Shown: piece after piece, positions 26,826-35,343 of the stretch
Layout: each line of letters opens with the position of its first letter
Numbering within the stretch: the first letter of the stretch is position 1
Assembly (NCBI RefSeq): GCF_050281185.1
Contig: NZ_JBNNWS010000006.1
Span: 215,116 to 279,115 of the forward strand
Length of the DNA stretch: 64,000 bases
Origin: Heyndrickxia sp050281185
Lineage (GTDB): Bacteria; Bacillota; Bacilli; Bacillales; Bacillaceae_C
Direction: 5' to 3'
Program-made: the position numbers and the translations under genes
The notes under the pieces: generated by a model
The model's input: the letters and a program-made list of their open reading frames with translations, nothing else
What the model was told of the DNA's origin: nothing
The model's database searches: none

Positions 26826-27707
26826 ATGGAGACAAAAAGTAAGATACGTGTAACTGGAAGTTTTATTTTAAAATTAGTGATCTCTTTCATTTTAATGGTC
26901 GTTTTAACCGGTATCCTGTCAATTCCAGCCATTATTTATGTTTTTGCGACTTCTAGTGTTCCATTAGAATCCATTTCTAGTCTGGAATTCGATGAGCCTG
27001 TTGCCGGATTATTATCTGGGGCAGCATCTTTTTTCGGGGTGCTTTTAACGGTTCTAATCATGACGAAATTTAAGAAACAATCCATGAGGAATATGGGGTG
27101 GGCTGATTTTTGGAAAAATAAAAGGGAGCTAGCTTTTGGATTGATTCTCGGAATTGCTTCAATTACAGCTATTTTCCTTATTTTGTGGGCTACGGGGCAG
27201 ATTTATTTTGAGAAAAATGCACATATAAACTTTTCATGGTCTATATTCATTGGTTTTATCACGTTCATTTTTGTGGCATTGAACGAGGAATTATTTTTCC
27301 GGGGATATATTATATCGATTTTAAAACCAACTCATTCCAAGATCACCATTTATATCGTTTCAGCAGTAGTTTTTAGCTGTGCCCATCTTTTGAATGACGA
27401 CGTAAAAATCTTAGGCTTAGCGAATATCGTATTGATTGGATTACTATTTGCCTATATGTTTATAAAAACTAACCGTTTATGGATGCCTGTTGGGTACCAT
27501 TTAACATGGAACTTCTTTCAAGGGAATGTGTGGGGATTTCAGGTAAGCGGGATCAATACCAATAGCATTTTTCAGCCGAAAATTCATAACACGATATTAA
27601 CAGGTGGAGGATTTGGTCCGGAAGCGGGGATTTTAACAACGGTAGTTATTGTAGGTGGATTTTTTGTGACAAGGTGGTTTTTAGGTGCGAAATCGGTGAG
27701 TATTTAG
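26826..27707 (+). CDS. CPBP family intramembrane glutamic protease (Rce1-like)
   Basis: 293 residues from ATG 26826. Eight or so membrane helices. The protease motifs are in order: NEELFFRGYI (EExxxR), then FSCAHLLND with the first His, then GYHLTWNFFQGN with the second His. Bacterial CPBP proteins are membrane proteases often linked to bacteriocin immunity or maturation; no bacteriocin gene is visible nearby. An earlier frame start at 26745 has no ribosome site. The gene appears single. Confidence 0.9.
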   Translation: METKSKIRVTGSFILKLVISFILMVVLTGILSIPAIIYVFATSSVPLESISSLEFDEPVAGLLSGAASFFGVLLTVLIMTKFKKQSMRNMGWADFWKNKRELAFGLILGIASITAIFLILWATGQIYFEKNAHINFSWSIFIGFITFIFVALNEELFFRGYIISILKPTHSKITIYIVSAVVFSCAHLLNDDVKILGLANIVLIGLLFAYMFIKTNRLWMPVGYHLTWNFFQGNVWGFQVSGINTNSIFQPKIHNTILTGGGFGPEAGILTTVVIVGGFFVTRWFLGAKSVSI

Positions 27708-27817
27708 AAGGAAAATAGCTCTAGTTAATAAAGGCACTTCATCGAAACAAAATTATCATGCCATCTTAATAGTCCAATTATTATTCTAAATTTACCTTCA
27801 ATATTAAATTCATAACT

Positions 27818-27852
27818 AATAGCCACTTGGAATATACAAATGGCTATTTTAG
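27818..27852 (+). terminator. Probable terminator
   Basis: AATAGCCA..TTG and CAA.TGGCTATT pair around a short loop followed by TTTT. It is 110 bp after the CPBP gene. The rest of 27708-28012 holds only an AT-rich promoter-like stretch before the Rpn gene. Confidence 0.5.
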
Positions 27853-28012
27853 CTAGGTTGATTGTTCAATTATCATTTATTCATATTAAAAGATTGTATT
27901 TTACATTCATGGGGATGTAGATATAAGTGGAAATTATTATCTGAATACTCTGTTATATTTTTCAGGAATATAATATAATAGAGTAAAGTAAAATGAAAGG
28001 GATGAATACATT

Positions 28013-28960
28013 TTGCCGGACTACGATCGACTTTGGAAAGAAGTCATCACAGAACTCTTCGAAGATTTCCTCTTATTTTTTGCCCCTGAACTCTATGAAC
28101 ATATTGATTTTTCAAAACCGCCTTTATCACTAGAACAGGAACTTAACCATATTTATCCAAAAGCAGATTCAAAGGATCGAGAGATAGACAAATTAGTAGC
28201 TGTACAATTGAAAAACGGAGATGAAAAGTGGATACTTGTACATGTAGAGGTACAAGGAAAACGAGATGGTGATTTTTCAGAAAGAATGTTCCAATATTTC
28301 TATCGGGTATTCGATAAATATAATAAAAAGCTTTATACACTCGCACTATATACAGATGATTCCCCAACATTTTGCCCCAACACTTATAATTATTCGTTTT
28401 TTGGCACAGAATTAGCATATACTTTTAATACATACAAGATTTTACAACAAGAAGAAAATGAATTGCTCCAATCGAATAATCCTTTTGCGCTTGCCATACT
28501 CGCAGGGTTATATGTGTTAAAAGCGAAGCGCAAGCAAAACAATAAATATCGTTATAAAATAACATTAATGAAAATGCTCTTAAAAGAGGTAGGAATACCG
28601 AGAGAAAAAGCCCATAAGCTTCTTATCTTTATAGACCACATCATTGAATTGCCAGAAGAACAAACTGAACAGCTTGTAATAGAAATATCCCCATTCATCG
28701 AAAAGGAGGACTTAACGATGGCGTTAACTATGGATGATACATCATTTGCTCGTTATTATAAGAAAATTGGAAGGGAAGAGGGCAGAGAAGAAGGAAGAGA
28801 AGAAGGAAGAGAAGAGGGTAGAGAAAAAGGGATAGCCGAAGGAAGAAAAGAAGAAAAAAAAGAAACAGCTCGAAAAATGCTAGAAATGGGAATCGGTCTG
28901 GATGTAATAGAAAAAGTGACTGGACTAAATAGGGATGAGATAGAAAATTTAAATAGGTAG
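28013..28960 (+). CDS. Rpn family recombination-promoting nuclease / PD-(D/E)XK transposase-like protein
   Basis: 315 residues, TTG start. The N-terminus DRLWKEVITELFEDFL and the core with Asp59 (REIDKLVAV) and Glu79-x-Gln81 (VHVEVQG) match the Rpn/YhgA-like PD-(D/E)XK nucleases. The middle is helical (AILAGLYVLKAKRKQ). The C-terminus has GREE repeats and an ending (ARKMLEMGIGLDVIEKVTGL) typical of this family. Rpn proteins cut DNA and some act as toxins in anti-phage systems. An AAGGAGG followed after 8 bases by an in-frame ATG lies inside the gene at 28703-28720. The 3' end with its downstream repeat is duplicated in tandem. Confidence 0.88.
   Translation: MPDYDRLWKEVITELFEDFLLFFAPELYEHIDFSKPPLSLEQELNHIYPKADSKDREIDKLVAVQLKNGDEKWILVHVEVQGKRDGDFSERMFQYFYRVFDKYNKKLYTLALYTDDSPTFCPNTYNYSFFGTELAYTFNTYKILQQEENELLQSNNPFALAILAGLYVLKAKRKQNNKYRYKITLMKMLLKEVGIPREKAHKLLIFIDHIIELPEEQTEQLVIEISPFIEKEDLTMALTMDDTSFARYYKKIGREEGREEGREEGREEGREKGIAEGRKEEKKETARKMLEMGIGLDVIEKVTGLNRDEIENLNR
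28718..28960 (+). CDS. Candidate internal-start short product of the Rpn gene
   Basis: ATG at 28718 is codon 236 of the Rpn gene and has a perfect AAGGAGG at 28703-28709 with an 8 base spacer, stronger than the site of the full gene. Translation from here would give an 80-residue protein (MALTMDDTSFARYYKKIG, the GREE repeats and the helical tail) without the nuclease core. In Escherichia coli, Rpn genes are known to make such intragenic short forms, which act as antitoxins. That this holds here is inference from position and ribosome site. Confidence 0.45.
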   Translation: MALTMDDTSFARYYKKIGREEGREEGREEGREEGREKGIAEGRKEEKKETARKMLEMGIGLDVIEKVTGLNRDEIENLNR

Positions 28961-28962
28961 AG

Positions 28963-29030
28963 GCGCTGGGGCGGTTCTCTCGTCCCATTTTTTCACTTTC
29001 AATTGGGACAATGTACCAGACCCTATGTCC
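28963..29030 (+). repeat. GGGAC element, two-hairpin copy
   Basis: GGTTCTCTCGTCCCATTTTTT, then GGGACAATGTACCAGACCC and TATGTCCC. It follows the Rpn stop codon directly and is nearly identical to the copy at 29270-29342. Confidence 0.85.
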
Positions 29031-29062
29031 CATCCCCACTCATCGAAAAGGAGGACTTAACG

Positions 29063-29161
29063 ATGGCGTTAACTATGGACGATACATCATTTGCTCGTTA
29101 TTATAAGAAAATTGGTAGGGAAGAGGGAAGAGAAGAAGGGATAGCTGAAGGAAGAAAATAA
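29063..29161 (+). pseudogene. Truncated duplicate of the Rpn C-terminal segment
   Basis: ATG at 29063 keeps the AAGGAGG site of the parent. It encodes 32 residues (MALTMDDTSFARYYKKIG and two GREE units) before a G-to-T change turns a Glu codon into TAA. The rest of the copy stays readable after the stop. It may be a relic, or a free-standing short form of the internal product. Confidence 0.6.
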
Positions 29162-29269
29162 GAAAAAAGAGAAACAGCCCGAAAAATGCTAGAAATGGGA
29201 ATCGGTCTGGATGTAATAGAAAAAGCGACTGGACTTAATAGGGAGGAGATAGGAAATTTAAATAAGTAG

Positions 29270-29342
29270 GGGTGCTAGGTCGGTTCTCTCGTCCCATTTT
29301 TTTACTTTCAATTGGGACAATGTACCAGACCCTATGTCCCAC
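29270..29342 (+). repeat. GGGAC element, two-hairpin copy
   Basis: Same structure as the copy at 28963-29030, carried along in the tandem duplication. Confidence 0.85.
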
Positions 29343-29510
29343 CAAATAATACCCCTCCTGAAATATGAGAAAAAAATGGCCTTTTAGAGACATACTATCC
29401 CAAGAGGCCATTCTTATAAAACTTTATTTAAATCAACAGTTATGAAGCTTTTGGATATGCTGACTGGCATCAGCCTTACTCAAACGAATATGTAAGGTTG
29501 ACGAAAATAT

Positions 29511-30818
29511 TTACCCTGCTTTCTTAAAAGTGAGTGATTTTCCTTTTGTTTCTTTTACTACCATTATACTTGAAATAGAAATTATACTTGATAGTACTAA
29601 ATAAATTGAAATTGGGATAGAGCTATTAAAAGTTTTTAGGAGACTTAATGAAATTAATGGAGCCAATGAGCCCGCTAAAATTGGTGCTACTTGATAGCAT
29701 AAAGACAAAGCCGTATATCTGATATGAGTAGGAAATAATTCTGTCATTAATGCTGAGTATGGTGAATACGTCATCGATTGAATGAATAAACCAATAGTAA
29801 TTGCAGACATGATTATCCAATCATTTCCTGTATCCATCATTGGAAACCCAATAAATCCCCAAAACGCAGTTAAAATGGCTCCTGTAATATAGATTGGCTT
29901 ACGTCCCCAAACATCACTTAAGTGTCCCATTATTGGAATAAAGAAAAAGTGAATAGCGTGGGCACCAAACATTAATAATAAAATTTGTGTAGTATCTTTA
30001 TTGACCACAAGTTTTAAATAACTAATGGAGAAAGTTACAACCATATAGTATAAGATGTTTTCTGCAAAACGAGCTCCAATACCAGCAATAATAGCTTTTT
30101 TATGGTATTTAAACACTTCTATAATACCTAAATGTTGTTTTTCTAATTGGGCTTGTTTTTCTTGTGCCTCTTTGAAAATAGGTGCATCATCTACACTTTT
30201 ACGGATCCAAAGACCAATTAGTACTACAACTGCAGAGAACCAAAATGCTACGCGCCAACCCCAATCCATAAATTGCTCGGGGCTTAAGCTTTTAGATAAA
30301 ATTAAGAGGATAATTGTTGCAATTAAATTACCCAATGGTACGCCTGCCTGCGGCCAACTTGCCCAATAACCACGTCTATCATTAGGACTATGCTCTGATA
30401 CTAAAATAACAGCACCTCCCCATTCTCCTCCGAAAGCAAAACCTTGAATTAAACGTAAAGTAACGAGTAAGATAGGAGCCCAATAACCAATACTATTGAA
30501 TGTTGGAATACATCCCATTAAGAAGGTCGTAATTCCAACGATAATTAAACTAAGCTGTAATAATTTTTTACGCCCAATTTTATCACCATAATGACCAAAT
30601 ACAATCCCACCAATAGGTCTAGCTAAAAAGCCTACCGCATAGAGAGCAAATGCGGCTAGGATGCCGTCGATAACGCTTCCAGTTTGTTGGAAAAATAATT
30701 CTCCGAAAACTAGAGCAGAAGCGGTACCATATAAGAAAAACTCATACCATTCAGCTACAGATCCAATCATAGATGCAGCAACAACTTTTTTTAGCAGCTT
30801 ATTATCTGTTTTCACCAT
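29511..30818 (-). CDS. MFS transporter, metabolite:H+ symporter (MHS) family
   Basis: 435 residues with 12 membrane segments. ASMIGSVAEWYEFFLYG at the N-terminus, GHYGDKIGRKKLL as the loop 2-3 motif and GGEWGGAVILVSEH are signatures of the MHS group (ProP, shikimate, citrate and alpha-ketoglutarate carriers). It imports an organic acid or similar solute with protons. GGAGGAG precedes the ATG. It lies 32 bp after the aldehyde dehydrogenase gene on the same strand, so it is the last gene of a three-gene operon and probably brings in that pathway's substrate. Its base use resembles the host more than that of the two enzymes. Confidence 0.9.
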   Translation of the reverse strand: MVKTDNKLLKKVVAASMIGSVAEWYEFFLYGTASALVFGELFFQQTGSVIDGILAAFALYAVGFLARPIGGIVFGHYGDKIGRKKLLQLSLIIVGITTFLMGCIPTFNSIGYWAPILLVTLRLIQGFAFGGEWGGAVILVSEHSPNDRRGYWASWPQAGVPLGNLIATIILLILSKSLSPEQFMDWGWRVAFWFSAVVVLIGLWIRKSVDDAPIFKEAQEKQAQLEKQHLGIIEVFKYHKKAIIAGIGARFAENILYYMVVTFSISYLKLVVNKDTTQILLLMFGAHAIHFFFIPIMGHLSDVWGRKPIYITGAILTAFWGFIGFPMMDTGNDWIIMSAITIGLFIQSMTYSPYSALMTELFPTHIRYTALSLCYQVAPILAGSLAPLISLSLLKTFNSSIPISIYLVLSSIISISSIMVVKETKGKSLTFKKAG

Positions 30819-30850
30819 ATTTACTCCTCCAAAAAAGTAAATTTAGATTA

Positions 30851-32335
30851 TTATGAATTAACGTACCAGATCACTTTTGTTTGCACATATTGTTCAAAAG
30901 CTTCTAAGCCATTGTCTTTGCCACCGAAGCCAGATTGTTTAAAGCCACCAAATGGGGTGGTGATATCGCCCTCACTAAAGCCATTCACAGAAACTGTACC
31001 AGCTTTAATGGCACGTGCCACGCGCATCGTACGCTGTACATTTTGGCTATAAAAAGAAGCAGCCAATCCGTAAGAGGTGTTATTGGCAAGGGCGATTGCT
31101 TCTTCTTCGGTTTTGAAAGTGCTAACCGCTAAAATAGGACCAAAGACTTCGTTTTGGAACAAGGTCATGTTGGCAGTCACATTGTCAAAAATAGTGGGTT
31201 CGATGTACCAGCCACTGCCCACATCACTGAGAATTTTACCGCCAGTAACTAACCGACCACCTTCTTGAGGCGTAATGTCTAAGAACGATTTCACTTTAAT
31301 AAAGTGTGCTTCTTCAACCATGGGGCCGATTGCAACTGACTCATCCATGGGGTTACCCACTTTCCAGCTGGTTAATCCGGATTTTAATTTTTCCAATAAG
31401 TTGTCTTTGATGGATTCGTGCACGATTAAACGTGAACCGCAACTACAGTTTTCACTCATGTTCCAGAAGGCGGCAGATAGAATATGCGGAACAGCCGCAT
31501 CTAAATCAGCATCTTCAAAAACCACTTGTGGGCTTTTGCCACCGCACTCTAAGACAATTTCTTTGAGGTTACTTTCTGCTGAGTACTTCAAGAAATACCT
31601 ACCCACTTCAGTTGAACCCGTGAATGAGACAATGTCCACATCCATGTGCCGACCCAATGGTTCTCCTACTTTTTCTCCCAAACCACACACCAAGCTTAAA
31701 GCACCTTTTGGTACACCTGCTTCATAAGCAAGTTCAATCATACGGAAAGCGCTAAGTGAAGTTAATTCAGCAGGTTTCACAATCACGGAATTACCAGCGG
31801 CTAAAGCGGGTGCCACTTTCCAAGCAAACATTTGTGCTGGGAAGTTCCAAGGTAACACCGCACCAACCACGCCAATGGGTTCAGTGATAATCAAGCCCAA
31901 TGCATCGTTACCCGTAGGAGCGACTTTGCCAAAGAGTTTATCAATGGCTTCGGCATACCAATAAAATGTATCGATGGTTGCTGGTATGTCAGTATTCAAA
32001 CATTCGGTAATGGGTTTACCAGCATCAACGCAATCCAAGGCGGCCAATTCTTCGCTGTGTTCTTTTAGCAATTGTCCCCAGCGAATCATCACTTTTTTGC
32101 GCTCACTGGGGGATAATTGACTCCAAATACCTGCTTCAAATGAGTCTCTGGCTACCTTAACAGCAGCATCAACATCCCGTGCATCGCCATCGGCAATATA
32201 GCCAATTAAACTGTTGTCGATTGGGGTGAAGTTTTCTAATTTGCCAGCTGCTCTCGTAAAACCATCAATTAAATTGCCTGCCCATAGTTTGCCTTCTTTG
32301 GCAAGGGAAAAAACTTGTTCTTTTTTTACGGTCAT
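30851..32335 (-). CDS. Aldehyde dehydrogenase (NAD-dependent, PuuC/betaine-aldehyde type)
   Basis: 494 residues from ATG 32335, which has GGAGGAG upstream; a longer frame to 32440 runs into the gene before it and is rejected. Signatures: GAVLPWNFPAQMFAWK, GSTEVGRYFLK for NAD, ELECGGKSP pattern with the general base Glu (here VLECGGKSPQ), MSENCSCGSRL with the catalytic Cys, and EVFGPILAV. It oxidises an aldehyde to the acid. Coupled to a DHDPS-family lyase that often releases an aldehyde or semialdehyde, it probably handles that product. Codon choice (many GCG, GGC, CGC) differs from the neighbours. Confidence 0.92.
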   Translation of the reverse strand: MTVKKEQVFSLAKEGKLWAGNLIDGFTRAAGKLENFTPIDNSLIGYIADGDARDVDAAVKVARDSFEAGIWSQLSPSERKKVMIRWGQLLKEHSEELAALDCVDAGKPITECLNTDIPATIDTFYWYAEAIDKLFGKVAPTGNDALGLIITEPIGVVGAVLPWNFPAQMFAWKVAPALAAGNSVIVKPAELTSLSAFRMIELAYEAGVPKGALSLVCGLGEKVGEPLGRHMDVDIVSFTGSTEVGRYFLKYSAESNLKEIVLECGGKSPQVVFEDADLDAAVPHILSAAFWNMSENCSCGSRLIVHESIKDNLLEKLKSGLTSWKVGNPMDESVAIGPMVEEAHFIKVKSFLDITPQEGGRLVTGGKILSDVGSGWYIEPTIFDNVTANMTLFQNEVFGPILAVSTFKTEEEAIALANNTSYGLAASFYSQNVQRTMRVARAIKAGTVSVNGFSEGDITTPFGGFKQSGFGGKDNGLEAFEQYVQTKVIWYVNS

Positions 32336-32351
32336 TTGTCTCTCCTCCAGA

Positions 32352-33218
32352 TTATTTTTTAAAGAAAGCCAAGAATTCTGCTTTTTCTTCTTCTGATAAA
32401 TCAGATAAAGGTAGGCGTACCATACCGACTTCGATTTCACCTTTCAGGCAGCCTAGTTTGGCTTTTTGGTTATAGTTGCCGGACTCCATTGAGTAAATAG
32501 TAGGGTAGATAGCGCGCATGATTTGTCGAGCTTTGTCCCAGTCACCAGCTTGCGCAGCATTGAACATGGCGACTTGTTCTTCTGGGAACACATTACCTGC
32601 ACCAGCAATCCAGCTTTTTGCACCCCAGAAGAAAAAGTCCACGGGTTGATCATCACAACCACAAATTACTTCAAAATTCTCAAATGGGGTTTGTAGCAAG
32701 CGTAAAGCGCGGCTAAAGTCACCACTGCTTTCTTTAATACCGACAATATTGGGATTTTTCGCCAAATACACCACGGTGTCGTATTCAATTTCAATGCCAA
32801 TACGAGCAGGAAAGTTGTACATGATAATGGGTAAATCGGTTGCCGCTGCCACAGTTTCGTAATGGGCAATCACACCAATTTGGTCGGGCAGGCTATAAGA
32901 AGTGGGTGCTAACATCAAGCCTTCATAGCCCAAAGCTTTGGCTTGTTTAGCGCGGTTAACCGCCCCTTCGGTTGATAAATCATTGATACCGGCAATCAAA
33001 GTTATGTGACCTTTGGCGACTTCTGCTACGGTTTTTAAAACGCTTTCACGTTCTGCTTCGTTTAAGGCGTAATATTCGCCAGTGGTGCCACAAACCACCA
33101 AGCCATTTACGCCTTTATTGATAAAGGCTTTAGTTAATTGTTTTAAGGTTTCTACATCCAAGCTTTTATCGCTTTTAAAAGGGGTAACCAAAGGAACCAA
33201 AATGCCATGAAAATTCAT
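32352..33218 (-). CDS. DHDPS/N-acetylneuraminate lyase family aldolase
   Basis: 288 residues from ATG 33218 (GAGGAG just upstream). Class I aldolase TIM barrel: GTTGEYYAL (Thr45-Thr46), YNFPARIG (Tyr134) and VGIKESSGD with the Schiff-base Lys162. A true DapA is possible by motifs. The operon with an aldehyde dehydrogenase and an MHS carrier, and the distance from lysine genes, instead favour a catabolic member (keto-deoxy sugar acid dehydratase or a hydratase-aldolase). First gene of the operon, with a perfect palindrome 61 bp upstream. Base use is richer in G+C than the region around it. Confidence 0.88.
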   Translation of the reverse strand: MNFHGILVPLVTPFKSDKSLDVETLKQLTKAFINKGVNGLVVCGTTGEYYALNEAERESVLKTVAEVAKGHITLIAGINDLSTEGAVNRAKQAKALGYEGLMLAPTSYSLPDQIGVIAHYETVAAATDLPIIMYNFPARIGIEIEYDTVVYLAKNPNIVGIKESSGDFSRALRLLQTPFENFEVICGCDDQPVDFFFWGAKSWIAGAGNVFPEEQVAMFNAAQAGDWDKARQIMRAIYPTIYSMESGNYNQKAKLGCLKGEIEVGMVRLPLSDLSEEEKAEFLAFFKK

Positions 33219-33278
33219 CTTCATTCTCCTCAAATTATTAATTTTTTTTAGTAATAGATTACTTGATTAAAAATTTTA

Positions 33279-33299
33279 AATTGAAGTCATACTTCAATT
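33279..33299. promoter_or_regulatory. Palindromic operator candidate upstream of the lyase operon
   Basis: AATTGAAGT CAT ACTTCAATT is a perfect 9 bp inverted repeat with a 3 base centre, 61 bp before the lyase start. The XRE-cupin regulator transcribed away from this region is the likely binder. That link is inferred from position. Confidence 0.55.
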
Positions 33300-33437
33300 A
33301 TTTATGATGTTAGCACACAGAATCTTCGTTGTAAATTGAATTTTTAGAATATTTTTTTTAAAAAAAATCCTTCCCTTCTTGATTTGTAATTAATTACTAT
33401 TTAAGTGTCACTTCATTTCGAAATTTAATGGGATTAT

Positions 33438-33694
33438 TTATTTATCCAAAACAATATTGATCAATTGTTTGTAGTCAACATATCCACGATTAAAAATATA
33501 AAGAGCACTTGGATAAATCTAAATAAATTCGTCCATTTGTGTACGATAGGCGTGTTTAGCTGGTAACAGAACAACTCTATCTGGTACCGTCAAATCTTTA
33601 GTTACAACCACTCGTAAGTGAATTTACTAAATTTCTGTTCAGCGATTACTTTTAATAGTTCATTAATTGTGGTTTTTGTGTTAGTTTTATCCAT
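33438..33694 (-). pseudogene. Relic of an IS4-family transposase
   Basis: An AAAAGGAG site and ATG 33694 begin MDKTNTKTTINELLKVIAEQKF, the N-terminus of IS4Bsu1-like transposases. The frame then breaks after 30 codons and jumps to an internal region: DLTVPDRVVLLPAKHAYRTQ, MDEFI, a stop, then YPSALYIFNRGYVDYKQL. This last part matches the D-RGY-DY block around the second catalytic Asp of IS4 enzymes. About two-thirds of the gene is deleted and stops are present, so it is inactive. No terminal repeats are recognisable. Confidence 0.65.
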
Positions 33695-33963
33695 GCATAC
33701 TCCTTTTAATTGGGGATTTGAACAGGACTACCAAACCTAATTATAAGGAGTTTTATGATATTATTAAATTGATGAATTTACCATTAAAATACATTTTAAA
33801 TTGAAAAATATCTTCACAAATGAGAATTAATTTAATATATAACTAATGAAATTTTATATATTTATTTTTTCTATTTTCGAAGTGAATGTAAATAGTGCCT
33901 CTTAGTAAATAAACTTCACAGAAGAGTAAGCATGATTAATGTCATTAAAGGGAGTGGGGAAAA

Positions 33964-34506
33964 GTGAACGATGAAATTGGAATAAAAATAAAGAAATTAC
34001 GAAAAGAGCGTAAGTTAACATTAAAACAAATAGCAGATCATACTAATCTTTCTATCAGCTTTTTATCTCAAGTGGAACGTTCAAAATCATCTATTACGCT
34101 TGAATCATTGAAAAAAATTTCTGAAGCACTTGGAGTCAATCCAAGCTACTTCTTTTCAAAATCCGATAAGAAAGTAGAAACAACTGTTATGAGAAACGTA
34201 ATTAAAACTAGCACCCTTAATAACCAATTTTTTTATAGGGATTTAGCGGGCAACATTGAAAATCCACTATTTAATCCTATATTAGTCTTGCTTAATCCAG
34301 GTGCTAATAAAGAAGATTCTTATTCACATTCGGGGCAAGAATTTCTTTACGTTCTAGAAGGGAAGCTTACAATCCTTATTGACAAAGAGGAGCATGATTT
34401 GAATCCCTTTGACTGTATTTTCCTAGATTCAACAACCCCCCACAATTGGATTAATAAAACAGATTCGATTGTAAAATTCCTTTGCATTTCAAGTATTCCT
34501 GTATAG
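33964..34506 (+). CDS. XRE-family regulator with C-terminal cupin domain
   Basis: 180 residues, GTG start with GGAGTGGGG upstream. Residues 6-62 are an XRE helix-turn-helix (KLRKERKLTLKQIADHT, ISFLSQVERSKSSITLESL). Residues 110-178 are a cupin with SHSGQEFLYVLEGKL and LDSTTPHNW, the metal or ligand site. This architecture controls catabolic genes in answer to a small acid or amine. It is transcribed away from the lyase-dehydrogenase-carrier operon and is the probable regulator of it. A terminator follows after a decayed segment. Confidence 0.9.
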   Translation: MNDEIGIKIKKLRKERKLTLKQIADHTNLSISFLSQVERSKSSITLESLKKISEALGVNPSYFFSKSDKKVETTVMRNVIKTSTLNNQFFYRDLAGNIENPLFNPILVLLNPGANKEDSYSHSGQEFLYVLEGKLTILIDKEEHDLNPFDCIFLDSTTPHNWINKTDSIVKFLCISSIPV

Positions 34507-34541
34507 GTTTCAACGGGTTAATTGGACATTATGATTATTGA

Positions 34542-34661
34542 GGTAGCTTCGAGTCATTCGTCCTTTACGATAAAGCGTTCTTTGTTGTTTCAATCGTAGG
34601 CGCCTTTCTAATTGGTGTATTCGATATGCTCATTATCATTACAACCATCAATTTATTTTAA
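34542..34661 (+). pseudogene. Remnant of a membrane protein C-terminus
   Basis: A 39-codon frame begins right after a TGA and ends with TAA. It encodes KAFFVVSIVGAFLIGVFD and MLIIITTINLF, one hydrophobic helix of the kind that ends a transporter. There is no start codon in place. Source family not recognised. Confidence 0.3.
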
Positions 34662-34675
34662 TAGAGCGTGGAAAA

Positions 34676-34717
34676 AAAGCTGATTTCCCCTAACCATTAG
34701 AGGAATCAGCTTTACTT
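34676..34717 (+). terminator. Terminator after the XRE-cupin gene
   Basis: AAAGCTGATTTCC and GGAATCAGCTTT pair around the loop CCTAACCATTAGA-like sequence, followed by ACTTTTC. Confidence 0.7.
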
Positions 34718-34816
34718 TTCCATATTTCAGGACAGTTCACTCTAGCTATAAAGCACAATTTACCAATTTGCGAGGCGTAATTTCATAGATATGCAGCTTG
34801 AACTACTTCCTTACCA

Positions 34817-35167
34817 TTACTCATGTGGCATGACACTTCTTTCTAAACCGGAAGGTGTCGGATATTTTGATAGTAATATTTTTATATGATCTAAATAAGA
34901 AGTTCCCATATGACTTTTTTCCGGATGCTCATAATAGACATAAAGGTTATCAACTTGTCCTTCACTCATTGCATGATTTTCTTCTAAAGCAGGAATGATT
35001 AAGCTTGTTTTATCCATGTCCACAGCTAAAACAACCGGGCGCGAATACGTAATTGCTTTAAATCCACTCATATAATACTTATTTTCAAAGTTCATGATTA
35101 CACTGGCCATTACATTGTTTTTTTCCATAAACGATTTTAATGCTACTATTCTTTTACTAGCATCCAT
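34817..35167 (-). pseudogene. Truncated M24 (creatinase N-terminal) protein
   Basis: 116 residues that cover only the N-terminal creatinase_N domain: FENKYYMSGFKAITYSRPV and IIPALEENHAMSE. The catalytic pita-bread domain of about 230 residues is missing and the frame ends at MPHE. The parts present resemble the intact gene at 41360 (IFYLTGFHFHPTERPV, FVPALEHEHAEE), so it is a shortened paralogue. It has a CCCCC-flanked GGGGGATG site and could still be made, but no activity is expected. Confidence 0.65.
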
Positions 35168-35343
35168 AGTTTACATCCCCCTTTTATTCTGCGGTCATTA
35201 GTATGAAAAATACGCCTATTATATAATATTTACTATCACCAATGAATTCCCTCTATTTATAATATTAAAAATATAAAATAAAAAGGTTGACAAAGGCAAC
35301 TAGTGAAATTATATTTATATTTAATTCAGAAAAGGGTGATTTT

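Larger units (their letters stand above)
28687..29031 (+). repeat. Tandem duplication, first copy (Rpn 3' end plus GGGAC element)
   Basis: This 345 bp unit starts at ATCCCCATTCATCGAAAAGG and runs through the last 90 codons of the Rpn gene and the adjoining GGGAC element. The next base begins the second copy in the same orientation. Confidence 0.9.
29032..29343 (+). repeat. Tandem duplication, second copy
   Basis: 312 bp nearly identical to 28687-29031, shorter because about 33 bp of GREE-coding repeat are missing. Differences are few, so the duplication is recent relative to the rest of the region. Confidence 0.9.
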
